DNA from: Moraxella sp035181385 | GTDB lineage: Bacteria; Pseudomonadota; Gammaproteobacteria; Pseudomonadales; Moraxellaceae | Assembly (NCBI RefSeq): GCF_035181385.1 | Contig: NZ_JAXCJK010000005.1 | Coordinates: forward strand, 13,230-77,229 | DNA length: 64,000 nt | Reading direction: 5' to 3' | Shown here: positions 18,850 to 27,988 of the stretch, piece by piece | Numbering within the stretch: position 1 is the first letter of the stretch | How the letters are laid out: every line of letters begins with the position of its first letter | Program-made: the position numbers and the translations under genes | The notes under the pieces: generated by a model | What the model was told of the DNA's origin: nothing | The model's database searches: none | The model's input: the letters and a program-made list of their open reading frames with translations, nothing else

Positions 18850-19259
18850 GGCTGGCTTTACCAAAATACATACATTTTTTGCAAAAGGCTTGTTAAATTC
18901 AGCTCATGTGTTATAATTTGCCGCCTTTTAAATTTTAATGGCTGTTTTATTTAATTTTAATATTTAAAACTGACCAAAACTAGCGAATTTAAAAGATATT
19001 GCCGTGCAAGCGGTTGAATCACTCTGTTTTTTTGTCTATCAACCTGTAATAATAGGGTGATTACTCTTGCAAAACTGGTGTGCAATTGGCATTTTTACTT
19101 TTTTTACCCTTCTGCCGATTGAGTTACATACCGAACGTCGCGACCTTGTTAAACCCAAATTTCACCGCTTAAAAAGCAAAAATTGGGTTTGGGTTTAGGG
19201 ATTTGCAGAGCAAGTCCATAGGTTTTTCTTCTAACCCTTATCTGAGATGGTAATCCGAT
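18850..19259 (+). promoter_or_regulatory. Long leader upstream of dat
   Basis: About 410 bases without a gene precede dat. A promoter-like TATAAT occurs near 18911-18916. A stem-loop with arms AAACCCAAATTT (from 19151) and AAAATTGGGTTT (ending 19190) lies about 70 bases before the start codon. No T-run follows the stem, so it is not a simple terminator. No known riboswitch was recognised. Confidence 0.35.
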
Positions 19260-20633
19260 ATGAGCGTTCATTCTACACACACCCCTGTTTTAGCCCCAAC
19301 TGGTGCAACCAATGACTACTACCTGTCCCGTCAAAACCAGATGGAATCCAATGTTAGAAGCTACCCACGCAAATTGCCTTTGGCGATTGCCAAAGCACAA
19401 GGGTGCTGGGTTACCGATGTAGAAGGTAATGAATACCTAGACTGCTTGGCAGGGGCTGGTACGCTGGCACTGGGTCATAATCACCCTGCAACCATTAACG
19501 CCATTAAAGATGTGCTAGACAGCGGTTTGCCCCTGCATACGCTGGATATCACCACACCGATTAAAGACGCATTTAGCGAAAAGCTGTTGTCGTTTTTCCC
19601 CAAGGATTTTGTGTTGCAATTTTGTGGCCCAACAGGGGCGGACGGTACCGAAGCGGCGATAAAACTTGCCAAAACCTATACAGGGCGTGATAATGTCATT
19701 GCGTTTAGCGGTGGTTATCACGGTATGACGCACGGTGCTTTGGCGATGACAGGTAATTTGTCCGCCAAACAAAAAGTGGGTAATTTGATGGCAGGCGTGC
19801 AGTTTATGCCTTATCCACACGAGTATCGTTGTCCGCTTGGCTTGGGCGGTGAAGCAGGTGTGGACGCCTTGACTTATTATTTTGAAAACTTTATTGAAGA
19901 TGTAGAAAGTGGTGTGGTAAAACCCGCTGCCGTTATCCTAGAAGCCATTCAAGGAGAAGGCGGTGTGGTGGTTGCCCCCAAAAAATGGCTCCAAAAAATT
20001 CGTGAAGTTACCGCTCGCCACGATATTGTACTTATCCTAGATGAAGTGCAAGCAGGCTTTGCTCGCTCTGGTAAGATGTTCGCCTTTGAGCATTCTGACA
20101 TTGTCCCTGATGTGGTGGTGATGAGTAAGGCGGTGGGTGGTGGTTTGCCCCTGTGCGTACTGGCAATGCACAAAAAATTTGATGCGTGGTCGCCAGCAGG
20201 TCATACTGGTACTTTTCGTGGCAATCAGCTGGCAATGGCAGCAGGGTATAATGTACTTGAAGAAATCAGCAAAAATAATCTCACCGAAAATTCACGCATT
20301 CAAGGCGAGTTTTTGCGTGAAGAATTGCGTAAGATTGCACAAGAATATCCTTGCATTGGCAATGTGCGTGGGCGTGGCTTGATGACAGGCATTGAGATTG
20401 TGGACGAAAGAGCGTCTGCTGACCATATGGGCTCGTATCCTGCCGATGGCGTTTTGGCAGTCGAGATTCAAAAGGCGTGCTTTAATAATAAGTTGTTATT
20501 GGAGCGTGGCGGTAGAAATGGCACGGTGGTGCGTTTATTGTGTCCGATTACCATTAGCCGTCAAGAATGTGAGATGGTCATTGACCGCTTTAAAAAAGCG
20601 GTGGGCGAAGCGATGAAGGCGGTGCGTGGTTAA
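19260..20633 (+). CDS. dat: L-2,4-diaminobutyrate:2-oxoglutarate aminotransferase
   Basis: This class-III PLP aminotransferase moves an amino group from glutamate to aspartate semialdehyde, giving 2,4-diaminobutyrate. Motifs are GPTGADGTEAAIKLAKTYTG at residues 123-142, LDEVQAGFARSGK from 260 and the PLP-lysine in VVMSKAVGGGLPL (Lys290). Length (457 aa) matches the Acinetobacter enzyme. Its pathway partner ddc lies 4.8 kb downstream, beyond a restriction-modification system. In Acinetobacter the two genes are adjacent and make 1,3-diaminopropane. Confidence 0.9.
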   Translation: MSVHSTHTPVLAPTGATNDYYLSRQNQMESNVRSYPRKLPLAIAKAQGCWVTDVEGNEYLDCLAGAGTLALGHNHPATINAIKDVLDSGLPLHTLDITTPIKDAFSEKLLSFFPKDFVLQFCGPTGADGTEAAIKLAKTYTGRDNVIAFSGGYHGMTHGALAMTGNLSAKQKVGNLMAGVQFMPYPHEYRCPLGLGGEAGVDALTYYFENFIEDVESGVVKPAAVILEAIQGEGGVVVAPKKWLQKIREVTARHDIVLILDEVQAGFARSGKMFAFEHSDIVPDVVVMSKAVGGGLPLCVLAMHKKFDAWSPAGHTGTFRGNQLAMAAGYNVLEEISKNNLTENSRIQGEFLREELRKIAQEYPCIGNVRGRGLMTGIEIVDERASADHMGSYPADGVLAVEIQKACFNNKLLLERGGRNGTVVRLLCPITISRQECEMVIDRFKKAVGEAMKAVRG

Positions 20634-20668
20634 TCGTTGATTGTAATACAAACATTGTAATAAAACAA

Positions 20669-20698
20669 AGGCGTGCCAGTTGGTGCGTCTTTATTTTT
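20669..20698 (+). terminator. Possible weak terminator after dat
   Basis: An imperfect hairpin (GGCGTGCC with GGTGCGTC) about 40 bases after the dat stop is followed by TTTATTTTT. It would separate dat from the mod gene. Confidence 0.4.
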
Positions 20699-20780
20699 GC
20701 CAAAAACTGGCTTTATATTTATCAAAAAATTTGTTAAAATTAGAAAATTTTACTTGACACTTTTACGGAAAATCGCAAAA

Positions 20781-20902
20781 ATGAATCAGCAATCAGCAAT
20801 CAGCAATCAGCAATCAGCAATCAGCAATCAGCAATCAGCAATCAGCAATCAGCAATCAGCAATCAGCAATCAGCAATCAGCAATCAGCAATCAGCAATCA
20901 GC
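20781..20902 (+). repeat. Heptanucleotide repeat (AATCAGC)17 at the 5' end of mod
   Basis: An ATG at 20781 is followed directly by 17 perfect copies of AATCAGC (20784-20902). The 7-bp unit is open in all three frames and reads Asn-Gln-Gln-Ser-Ala-Ile-Ser repeatedly. From this ATG the frame meets TAA at 20922-20924. The mod frame is one base off. Loss of one unit or gain of two would join the ATG to mod. This is the arrangement of slipped-strand phase-variable type III mod genes. Confidence 0.9.
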
Positions 20903-20934
20903 AAAGCCTAAAAACCGCCCATAATGCCGACTTT

Positions 20935-22725
20935 ATGGCAGAAAAACTGGTGCAACTTCGCCAAATCTTACCTGAAATTTTTAGCGAACACGCCCTAGAC
21001 TTAGACAAATTAAAAGCCCTACTGGGCGACCACCTTGCCCAAAACGAACGCTACGGCTTAAATTGGGCAGGCAAATCAGCCGCTTATCAAGCCTTACAAC
21101 GCCCAACTCATAACACGCTTACGCCTTGTCCTAGTGAAAGTGTGGATTTTGATAATACACAAAACATTTTTATTGAAAGCGATAATTTAGAAGCCCTAAA
21201 AATATTACAAAAATCCTATGCAGGCAAAATCAAAATGATATACATTGACCCACCTTATAATACGGGCAATGATTTTATTTATCACGATGATTTTAGCCAA
21301 AGCAAAAAAGATTATGAAATTGCCACAGGCGATAGAAATATCAATGGCGAATTGTTAAAATCTTTTAAAAAGAATAGCAAAGACAATGGGCATTATCATT
21401 CTAATTGGCTTAATATGATGTTGCCACGCCTACATTTGGCTCGGACTTTGCTTTCTGATGACGGTGTGATATTTATCAGTATTGATGATAATGAACAGGC
21501 TCAATTAAAATTGTTATGTGATGAGATTTTTGGGGGAGAAAATTTATTTGCTAGTATGATTGTTACTCGTTCGGAAGGTGGTGGATTAGCAAAAAGAGTC
21601 ATTAAAGGACACGATTATTTATTGGCTTATACAAAAAATTATGATAATTTTAAAGGGATATTCAAACCAAAAGATATTCGTGGAAAAATTATTAGCAAAG
21701 ATGGGGTTGATTATTGGATTGAAGATGATTGGTTGAGAGTTGAATTTGGAAAGTATGGAACATTATTTTATGAAGATATTGTAGAAATAAAAGGTGTTGA
21801 GAAGAAAGAAGAAATTGATGCAGGTATTAAAAATGGAACTTATGTTTTGATACCAAAAGATAAGAAACATATTGTTGGTCGTCTAAGAAGAATAGATGAA
21901 GATGGTTCAAAATTTTATAGTATATTGAAACATTTAAACAAAGATGGTGTGGAAAATTTAAAATCTCTAAATTTTGATAAATATTTTAGCTATCCTAAGC
22001 CAATTTCTTTAATCAAAGAATTAATCTTGGGTTCAAGTTTTTTTACAAAAAATAATGGTGATATTATCCTAGACTTTTTTGCAGGTTCAGCAACGACTGC
22101 TCATGCTGTTATGCAATTAAATAGCGAAGACAAGGGTAATCGTCAATTTATTATGGTGCAACTCCCTGAAATTTTAGACACCAACAACGCTAGCACCGCA
22201 GAAGGAAAAAAGATTATCCAAAACGCCATAGATTTTTGCAACGAAAATAATTTACCAACCAACATTGCCGAAATCTCCAAAGAACGCATTCGCCGTGCAG
22301 GAGCAAAAATCAAAGCCGAAAATCCTGAAAAAAAGATTGATACAGGCTTTAAAGTATTTAAATTAAGCGATAGTAATTTTAAAGCGTGGCAGATTGATGA
22401 TGATATATCTAAGCAATTAGAAATGTATATTGACCCCTTAAAAGACAATGCCAATGAAATGGATATTGTCTATGAATTGCTATTAAAAATGGGATTAAAA
22501 TTAACGGCAACTATTGAATGTAACAATGGCGTTTATTGGCTAACTTGTGAAAATAAATCGTATGCTATTGTACTAAATTTGTTATCCCAAGATGATTTTA
22601 ATGCCATTATTGCCCAAAAACCCACCAAAACTGTTGTCTTAGATAAAGCATTTTTAAACGACAGTGAAAAATCCAATGTGATGTTACAATTTAAAGATGC
22701 TGGACTAAATTTTGAAAGTATTTAA
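20935..22725 (+). CDS. mod: Type III restriction-modification DNA methyltransferase (Mod), phase-variable
   Basis: Mod recognises a short asymmetric DNA site and methylates adenine, alone or in complex with Res. The catalytic motif DPPYNTG is at residues 105-111 from this ATG; the SAM-binding motif LDFFAGSATTAHA is near 378-390. The AT-rich central part (about 200-340) is the likely target-recognition region. The mod frame continues upstream of 20935 as SLKTAHNADF into the heptamer array, so the full-length protein starts at 20781 when in frame. Here that ATG is out of frame. An internal start at 20935, without a clear ribosome site, would give 596 aa. Res follows after 15 bases. Confidence 0.9.
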   Translation: MAEKLVQLRQILPEIFSEHALDLDKLKALLGDHLAQNERYGLNWAGKSAAYQALQRPTHNTLTPCPSESVDFDNTQNIFIESDNLEALKILQKSYAGKIKMIYIDPPYNTGNDFIYHDDFSQSKKDYEIATGDRNINGELLKSFKKNSKDNGHYHSNWLNMMLPRLHLARTLLSDDGVIFISIDDNEQAQLKLLCDEIFGGENLFASMIVTRSEGGGLAKRVIKGHDYLLAYTKNYDNFKGIFKPKDIRGKIISKDGVDYWIEDDWLRVEFGKYGTLFYEDIVEIKGVEKKEEIDAGIKNGTYVLIPKDKKHIVGRLRRIDEDGSKFYSILKHLNKDGVENLKSLNFDKYFSYPKPISLIKELILGSSFFTKNNGDIILDFFAGSATTAHAVMQLNSEDKGNRQFIMVQLPEILDTNNASTAEGKKIIQNAIDFCNENNLPTNIAEISKERIRRAGAKIKAENPEKKIDTGFKVFKLSDSNFKAWQIDDDISKQLEMYIDPLKDNANEMDIVYELLLKMGLKLTATIECNNGVYWLTCENKSYAIVLNLLSQDDFNAIIAQKPTKTVVLDKAFLNDSEKSNVMLQFKDAGLNFESI

Positions 22726-22740
22726 TAAGGGGAATAGGCA

Positions 22741-25350
22741 ATGCAAATCCAATACGAACATTTAGATTATCAAAAGCAGGCAATTTTTAGTATCGTGGAT
22801 TTATTTCAAGGCGAGATTAGTCATAGCCAAGATGATTTTAGTCTATCGGATAAAGGCAATATGCGTGTAATTGCTAATGAATTGTTATTGTCTGATAATG
22901 ATATTTTAAAGAATTTAAATCATATTCAAACGCAAAATAAAATGCCATTATCCGAGCGTTTGGATAATCTGCAATTTAGCGTAGAAATGGAAACAGGCAC
23001 AGGCAAAACATTTGTTTATTTAAATACCATTTTTGAATTAAACAAACGCTATGGCTGGCGAAAGTTTATGATTATTGTGCCGAGTGTTGCTATTCGTGAA
23101 GGCGTATTACAGACTTTAAATAGCACAAAAAATTATTTTAAAGATAAATTTAATTCGCCCATTTATCATTATTATGAATATAGCGGACAAAAAACTAATC
23201 TACTAAAACAATTTGCCACAAGTGTACATATTGAAATTTTGGTTATCAATATTCAATCTTTTGAAAAAGAAAGTACAGAAGATAAAAAAGGAAATATTAT
23301 CAATCAAGAAAGAGAAGATGGCGTGTTAATGGATTTAATCCGTGCGGTAAGTCCGATTGTGATGATTGATGAACCACAGAATATTAACAGCGATAAGCGA
23401 AAAAATGCGATTGCCAATTTAAATCCATTATTGACGGTCGGTTATTCAGCAACGCATAAAGATATCATTAATAAAGTATATAGCCTAAATCCAGTACAAG
23501 CATTTGAGCAAGGATTGGTAAAACAAATTGTCGTTAATTCGGTAAAATCTGATGATAAAAATACTGCCTTTATTGAATTAAAAGAAGTCATCAGCAAAGG
23601 CGGATTAAAAGCAAAAATAATACTTGATATTAACGAAAAACAGCAATTAAAACGCAAAGCAATTACTGTTAAACTGGGAGATGATTTATATGAAAAATCA
23701 AAACAAAATCCTAATTATCAAGGATTTATGATTGCAGGCATTGATTTGGAAAATCAAGCGGTTAAATTTTCTAATGGTATACAGATGACTGCTGGCGTAA
23801 ATTTGGATTATCTCAAAGATGAAGTTATGAAACAGCAAATTCACGCCACGATTAAAGCACATTTACAGCGTGAAAAGCAGTTAAATCCATTAGGTATTAA
23901 AGTATTGTCGCTATTTTTTATTGATAAAGTAGAAAATTATCGCACCAATGCACAAGGTGAAATTGGTAAGTTTTATGAGTGGTTTGAACAATTATACGAA
24001 TTAGAAGCCAAACAAACAGCTAAAAATTTGCATAAAGGCTATTTTAGCCAAGATAAAAAAGGCAATGCAAAAAATAGTAACGGCACAACCAAAGATGACA
24101 ATGACGCTTATGAATTAATTATGAAAGATAAAGAGCGGTTATTGTCCTTTGATGAACCTGTGCGTTTTATTTTTAGTCATTCGGCATTAAAAGAAGGTTG
24201 GGATAATCCCAATGTTTTTCAAATTTGTACGCTTAACGAAACTACATCTATCATTAAAAAACGCCAAGAGATTGGGCGTGGTCTGCGATTGTGTGTTAAT
24301 CAAAATGGCGAGCGAATTTATGATGAAAAAATTAATATTTTGACCGTGATTCCTAATGAAAGTTATGAGCAATTTGCCAATAGTTTACAGCAGGAATATA
24401 TTGATGATTGTGGTATTAAATTTGAAAAATCTCATCTTAAAAATGCCAAAAATGAGCGAACAGTAACTTATCGCTTTGATGCGTTTACTGACCCACTATT
24501 TTTGCAAATATGGAATAGAATTCGTCAAAAAACCAGCTATCGTGTGCAATTTGATAGCGATGAGTTAATTAAAAATGCCAGTCAAAAAATTAAAGAAATG
24601 CCAGAAATTTCTATGCCAAAAATTGACATTAAAAAAGCAAGACTTATTCAAAATAGCGAAATGGCTGTACAGGCAGAAGAAATTTATTCTGATTATCAAT
24701 ATTTGGACAAACAATTTGCCATTCCTGATATTTTAAAGACATTGCAAGAAAAAACAGGTCTAACTCGCCAAACTTTGGCACAGATTTTAAGACAATCTGG
24801 CAGAATTGATGAGATTAAAAATAACCCACAACGCTTTATTGAAATTGTGGCAGAATTAATTAATAACCAGTTGCAATTATTGATGATAAACGGCATTCAA
24901 TATGAACAGACAAATGATGTATATGAGCAAAGTTTGTTTGAAACTTATCAAATTTATGCCAATGATTATACTTTTGATGTCAATAAAATGGATAAAACCA
25001 TTTATAATGGTATATTGGATTTGGATTCAAAAACTGAACATCAATTTGCAACCGATTGTGAAAATTATGATGAGCAAGTGGCATTTTACTTTAAATTACC
25101 CAAAAAATTTAAAATTCCAACACCGATTGGTAATTACAACCCAGATTGGGCGGTAATTATAAAAAAGAATGGCGAGCAGATTTATTTTATCGCTGAAACC
25201 AAAAATACAGGCGATAATGTACAAAATGGCGTGGTTTTGGACAAATTACGACAAAAAGAACAATTTAAAATTGCTTGTGCAAAACGATTTTTTGAAGTAA
25301 ATGATGAAGTGGGCTATCAAGTGGTGCAAAAGATTGATGAATTGACCTAA
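22741..25350 (+). CDS. res: Type III restriction endonuclease subunit (Res)
   Basis: Res is the ATP-dependent translocase and nuclease that works only with Mod. The Walker A motif METGTGKTF is near residues 81-89, a DEPQ box (MIDEPQN) near 208-214, and helicase motif VI (QEIGRGLRL) near 511-519. A C-terminal nuclease core reads PDWAVIIKKNGEQIYFIAETKN near 801-822, giving the PD...ExK pattern. The 869-aa length is normal. A ribosome site (AGGGGAATAGG) lies in the 15-base gap after mod. Codon use is notably AT-rich, suggesting horizontal gain. The gene is intact. Confidence 0.92.
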   Translation: MQIQYEHLDYQKQAIFSIVDLFQGEISHSQDDFSLSDKGNMRVIANELLLSDNDILKNLNHIQTQNKMPLSERLDNLQFSVEMETGTGKTFVYLNTIFELNKRYGWRKFMIIVPSVAIREGVLQTLNSTKNYFKDKFNSPIYHYYEYSGQKTNLLKQFATSVHIEILVINIQSFEKESTEDKKGNIINQEREDGVLMDLIRAVSPIVMIDEPQNINSDKRKNAIANLNPLLTVGYSATHKDIINKVYSLNPVQAFEQGLVKQIVVNSVKSDDKNTAFIELKEVISKGGLKAKIILDINEKQQLKRKAITVKLGDDLYEKSKQNPNYQGFMIAGIDLENQAVKFSNGIQMTAGVNLDYLKDEVMKQQIHATIKAHLQREKQLNPLGIKVLSLFFIDKVENYRTNAQGEIGKFYEWFEQLYELEAKQTAKNLHKGYFSQDKKGNAKNSNGTTKDDNDAYELIMKDKERLLSFDEPVRFIFSHSALKEGWDNPNVFQICTLNETTSIIKKRQEIGRGLRLCVNQNGERIYDEKINILTVIPNESYEQFANSLQQEYIDDCGIKFEKSHLKNAKNERTVTYRFDAFTDPLFLQIWNRIRQKTSYRVQFDSDELIKNASQKIKEMPEISMPKIDIKKARLIQNSEMAVQAEEIYSDYQYLDKQFAIPDILKTLQEKTGLTRQTLAQILRQSGRIDEIKNNPQRFIEIVAELINNQLQLLMINGIQYEQTNDVYEQSLFETYQIYANDYTFDVNKMDKTIYNGILDLDSKTEHQFATDCENYDEQVAFYFKLPKKFKIPTPIGNYNPDWAVIIKKNGEQIYFIAETKNTGDNVQNGVVLDKLRQKEQFKIACAKRFFEVNDEVGYQVVQKIDELT

Positions 25351-25380
25351 AATAATAAGATTTATTGAACGACATAAATA

Positions 25381-25389
25381 TGCTAAAAT
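25381..25389 (+). promoter_or_regulatory. Extended -10 promoter candidate for ddc
   Basis: TGCTAAAAT about 30 bases before the ddc start fits an extended -10 box. It would let ddc be transcribed separately from res. No good -35 is seen at the usual distance. Confidence 0.4.
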
Positions 25390-25419
25390 ACAGCAATTTT
25401 TTACTTTTAGGACAAAACT

Positions 25420-26961
25420 ATGACCAACCTACCACAACACCGTAAGGCTCTATTGTGCAACGACAGCCAGTCCATTAGCGACTATGAAAGTGCTATGAAC
25501 CAAGCGGTACAAGCCGTAGCCGACTGGTTACAAGAAGATAAAATGTATACAGGCGGTAGTATCAAAGATTTGCGTGCCAAAATCGCCTTTAACCCCCAAA
25601 AACAAGGTTTGGGGCTACACAAATCATTAGATAGAGCGGTTGATTTGTTCTTAAAAAACAGCCTAAAAGTCCACCACCCGCATTCGCTTGCCCATTTGCA
25701 TTGTCCGACAATGGTCGCAAGCCAAATCGCCGAAGTATTGATTAATGCCACCAACCAATCTATGGACTCGTGGGACCAGTCGCCAGCAGGCTCGCTGATG
25801 GAAACTCAGCTCATTGACTGGTTACGCCAAAAAGTTGGCTATGGGGCAGGGCAGGCAGGCGTTTTCACATCTGGCGGTACGCAGTCCAATTTGATGGGTG
25901 TAATGCTTGCTAGGGATTGGTGTATTGCCAAGCATTATCAAAAAGACGGCAAGCCGTGGCGTGTGCAACAAGACGGCATACCGCCTGATGCGTTGCAAAC
26001 GGTCAAGGTCATCTGCTCACAAAACGCCCATTTTAGCGTACAAAAAAATATGGCGATGATGGGCATGGGCTTTGGCTCTGTTGTGGCCGTGCCTGTCAAT
26101 GATCACGCCCAAATGGATACAGATGCCCTTGCACGGATTTTGGCGGATTTGAAGGCGGACGGTAAAATCGTGGCGTGTGTGGTGGCAACCGCTGGTACAA
26201 CAGACGCAGGGGCGATTGATGACATCAAAGCCATTCGTACGCTTTGCGATGAGTTTGGCTCGTGGTTACACATTGATGCGGCGTGGGGTGGGGCGTTATT
26301 ATTATCCAACGATTATCGTGATATGCTTGACGGCATTGAGCTATCCGACTCGGTAACGCTTGATTTTCATAAGCATTATTTTCAAAGCATTTCGTGTGGG
26401 GCGTTTTTGTTAAAAGATGAACAAAATTACCGCTTTATGCACTATGAAGCCGAGTATCTTAATTCTGCCTATGACGAAGAGCACGGCGTGCCAAATTTGG
26501 TGTCAAAATCACTACAAACCACACGCCGATTTGACGCCCTAAAACTGTGGCTGACCATTGAAGCCTTGGGCGAAGAGTTGTATGGCTCAATGATTGACCA
26601 CGGCGTTGATTTAACTCGCCAAGTGGCGGACCATATCAAACAAACTGACGGCTTAGAATTATTGGTTGATGTGCAATTTGCCAGCGTGTTGTTTCGTGTT
26701 GTACCAAAAGGGTATCCAACGCATTTGATTGACAGCCTAAACCAAAATGTCGCCGATGAATTATTCGCCCGTGGCGTTGCCAATATTGGCGTAACTCGGG
26801 TGATTGACAAAACCCGTGATGTGCAATCTTTAAAAATGACAACGCTAAGCCCCATTGCCACGCTTGACAATGTCAAGGCATTGTTAAATCAAGTGCTTGA
26901 ACAAGCCGACCGCATCAAAGATGACATTCAAAACGGCACTTATACACCGCCGATTGTTTGA
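25420..26961 (+). CDS. ddc: L-2,4-diaminobutyrate decarboxylase
   Basis: This group-II PLP decarboxylase converts 2,4-diaminobutyrate, the product of Dat, to 1,3-diaminopropane. Residues 286-290 (DAAWG) hold the PLP-ring Asp, and the PLP-lysine lies in LDFHKHYFQ (Lys318). SGGTQSNLMG near 151-160 binds the phosphate. Length (513 aa) matches the Acinetobacter protein. AGGA lies 7 bases before the ATG. The gene is separated from dat by the type III R-M genes but has its own promoter candidate. Confidence 0.9.
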   Translation: MTNLPQHRKALLCNDSQSISDYESAMNQAVQAVADWLQEDKMYTGGSIKDLRAKIAFNPQKQGLGLHKSLDRAVDLFLKNSLKVHHPHSLAHLHCPTMVASQIAEVLINATNQSMDSWDQSPAGSLMETQLIDWLRQKVGYGAGQAGVFTSGGTQSNLMGVMLARDWCIAKHYQKDGKPWRVQQDGIPPDALQTVKVICSQNAHFSVQKNMAMMGMGFGSVVAVPVNDHAQMDTDALARILADLKADGKIVACVVATAGTTDAGAIDDIKAIRTLCDEFGSWLHIDAAWGGALLLSNDYRDMLDGIELSDSVTLDFHKHYFQSISCGAFLLKDEQNYRFMHYEAEYLNSAYDEEHGVPNLVSKSLQTTRRFDALKLWLTIEALGEELYGSMIDHGVDLTRQVADHIKQTDGLELLVDVQFASVLFRVVPKGYPTHLIDSLNQNVADELFARGVANIGVTRVIDKTRDVQSLKMTTLSPIATLDNVKALLNQVLEQADRIKDDIQNGTYTPPIV

Positions 26962-26990
26962 TTGTAAATATAAATTCTGTTGTAAAATAG

Positions 26991-27073
26991 GTTTTTTTCG
27001 TTCGCCCTGAGCTAAGTCGAAGGGTAGCGAAAAAACTGTCCGATGCTTCGACAAGCTCAGCACGAACGGTTTT
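26991..27073. repeat. Palindromic dispersed repeat, copy 1
   Basis: The arms CGTTCGCCCTGAGC... (26999-27022) and ...GCTCAGCACGAACG (27046-27068) are an imperfect 24-bp inverted repeat around a central spacer. A related copy occurs at 51085-51171. Elements with GTCGAAG and CTTCGAC arms of this kind are dispersed in many bacterial genomes. Confidence 0.8.
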
Positions 27074-27094
27074 CTATTTTTCAGGATTTTTATA

Positions 27095-27931
27095 ATGAAA
27101 TCAATAATTTATATCGGTACAGGTGGATACAGTGATAGCGACCTGCTTGGCACGCTGTATCCACACGGCACACGCCCCAGTGAGTTTTTGCACCATTATG
27201 CCAATCATTACGACTGCGTGGAGATAAACAGTAGTTTTCACGCACCTATCGGTCAAAAGACTGTGCAAGGTATGTTTGCCAAAGCTGATGAACGGCTAAA
27301 ATTTTCGTTTAAACTGCACCAAGATTTTAGCCATAATCACACAGCAACCGCCCAATTCGCCCAAGATTTTTTGGCGATTTTAGCCCCATTTAAAACACAA
27401 CTTGCCCCTTTGTTATTGCAATTTGCTCACAGCTTTGAGCGTACGCTTGCCAATCGTCAATATTTGGGCGAAGTGGTAAAATGGTTTGACGGTTATCCGC
27501 TTGCCATAGAATTTCACCACCCCAGCTGGCATATCAATCCTGTATTTGATTATTTTGCCAAATTATCTCATATTATTTGGGTAAATGCCGATTATCCAAA
27601 AAACATCGGACTACCCAATACGCCATTTTGGGTGAACACTCGCACCGCCTATTATCGCCTGCACGGTCATAATAAAAACTGGTGGCAAGAAACTACCGCC
27701 AAAGACCGCCATAATTATCGTTATAGCGATGATGAGCTTGGCAAAATTGCTGATGATATTTTTGCCAACTGTCATTATTTTGATGAGCTGTTTATTTATT
27801 TTCAAAACACCACAAATGCCCACTCTTTTTATAATATAAAAACGCTAAAAGAAAAATTGGTCGTGCGTGGTTTTGATGTCAAAGTAGCTAATCAAGTAGT
27901 CAGTCAAATAGGGCAAGGTTGTTTGTTTTGA
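27095..27931 (+). CDS. DUF72 domain protein
   Basis: This 278-aa protein matches the DUF72 (YecE-like) family, a TIM-barrel of unknown activity. Family signatures are GTGGYSD at the N-terminus (usually GTSGWSY), YDCVEINSSFHAP near residues 45-57, FSFKLHQDF near 75, and a YYRLHGHN segment near 188-195. It has no signal peptide or membrane segment. A strong terminator follows. Confidence 0.85.
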   Translation: MKSIIYIGTGGYSDSDLLGTLYPHGTRPSEFLHHYANHYDCVEINSSFHAPIGQKTVQGMFAKADERLKFSFKLHQDFSHNHTATAQFAQDFLAILAPFKTQLAPLLLQFAHSFERTLANRQYLGEVVKWFDGYPLAIEFHHPSWHINPVFDYFAKLSHIIWVNADYPKNIGLPNTPFWVNTRTAYYRLHGHNKNWWQETTAKDRHNYRYSDDELGKIADDIFANCHYFDELFIYFQNTTNAHSFYNIKTLKEKLVVRGFDVKVANQVVSQIGQGCLF

Positions 27932-27943
27932 AAAAAAATAAAT

Positions 27944-27975
27944 AAAAACCGCTTTTAAAATTAAAGCGGTTTTTT
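27944..27975. terminator. Bidirectional terminator between the DUF72 and Sel1 genes
   Basis: A perfect 12-bp stem (AAAAACCGCTTT at 27944-27955, AAAGCGGTTTTT at 27963-27974) lies between convergent genes, with A- and T-rich flanks serving both strands. Confidence 0.9.
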
Positions 27976-27988
27976 AAAAATATGGCGG

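Noticed and set aside
20673..20924. An 83-residue open frame with Asn-Gln-Gln-Ser repeats
   Set aside because: It is the out-of-frame reading of the mod repeat array, not a separate gene, though it does contain the true mod start.
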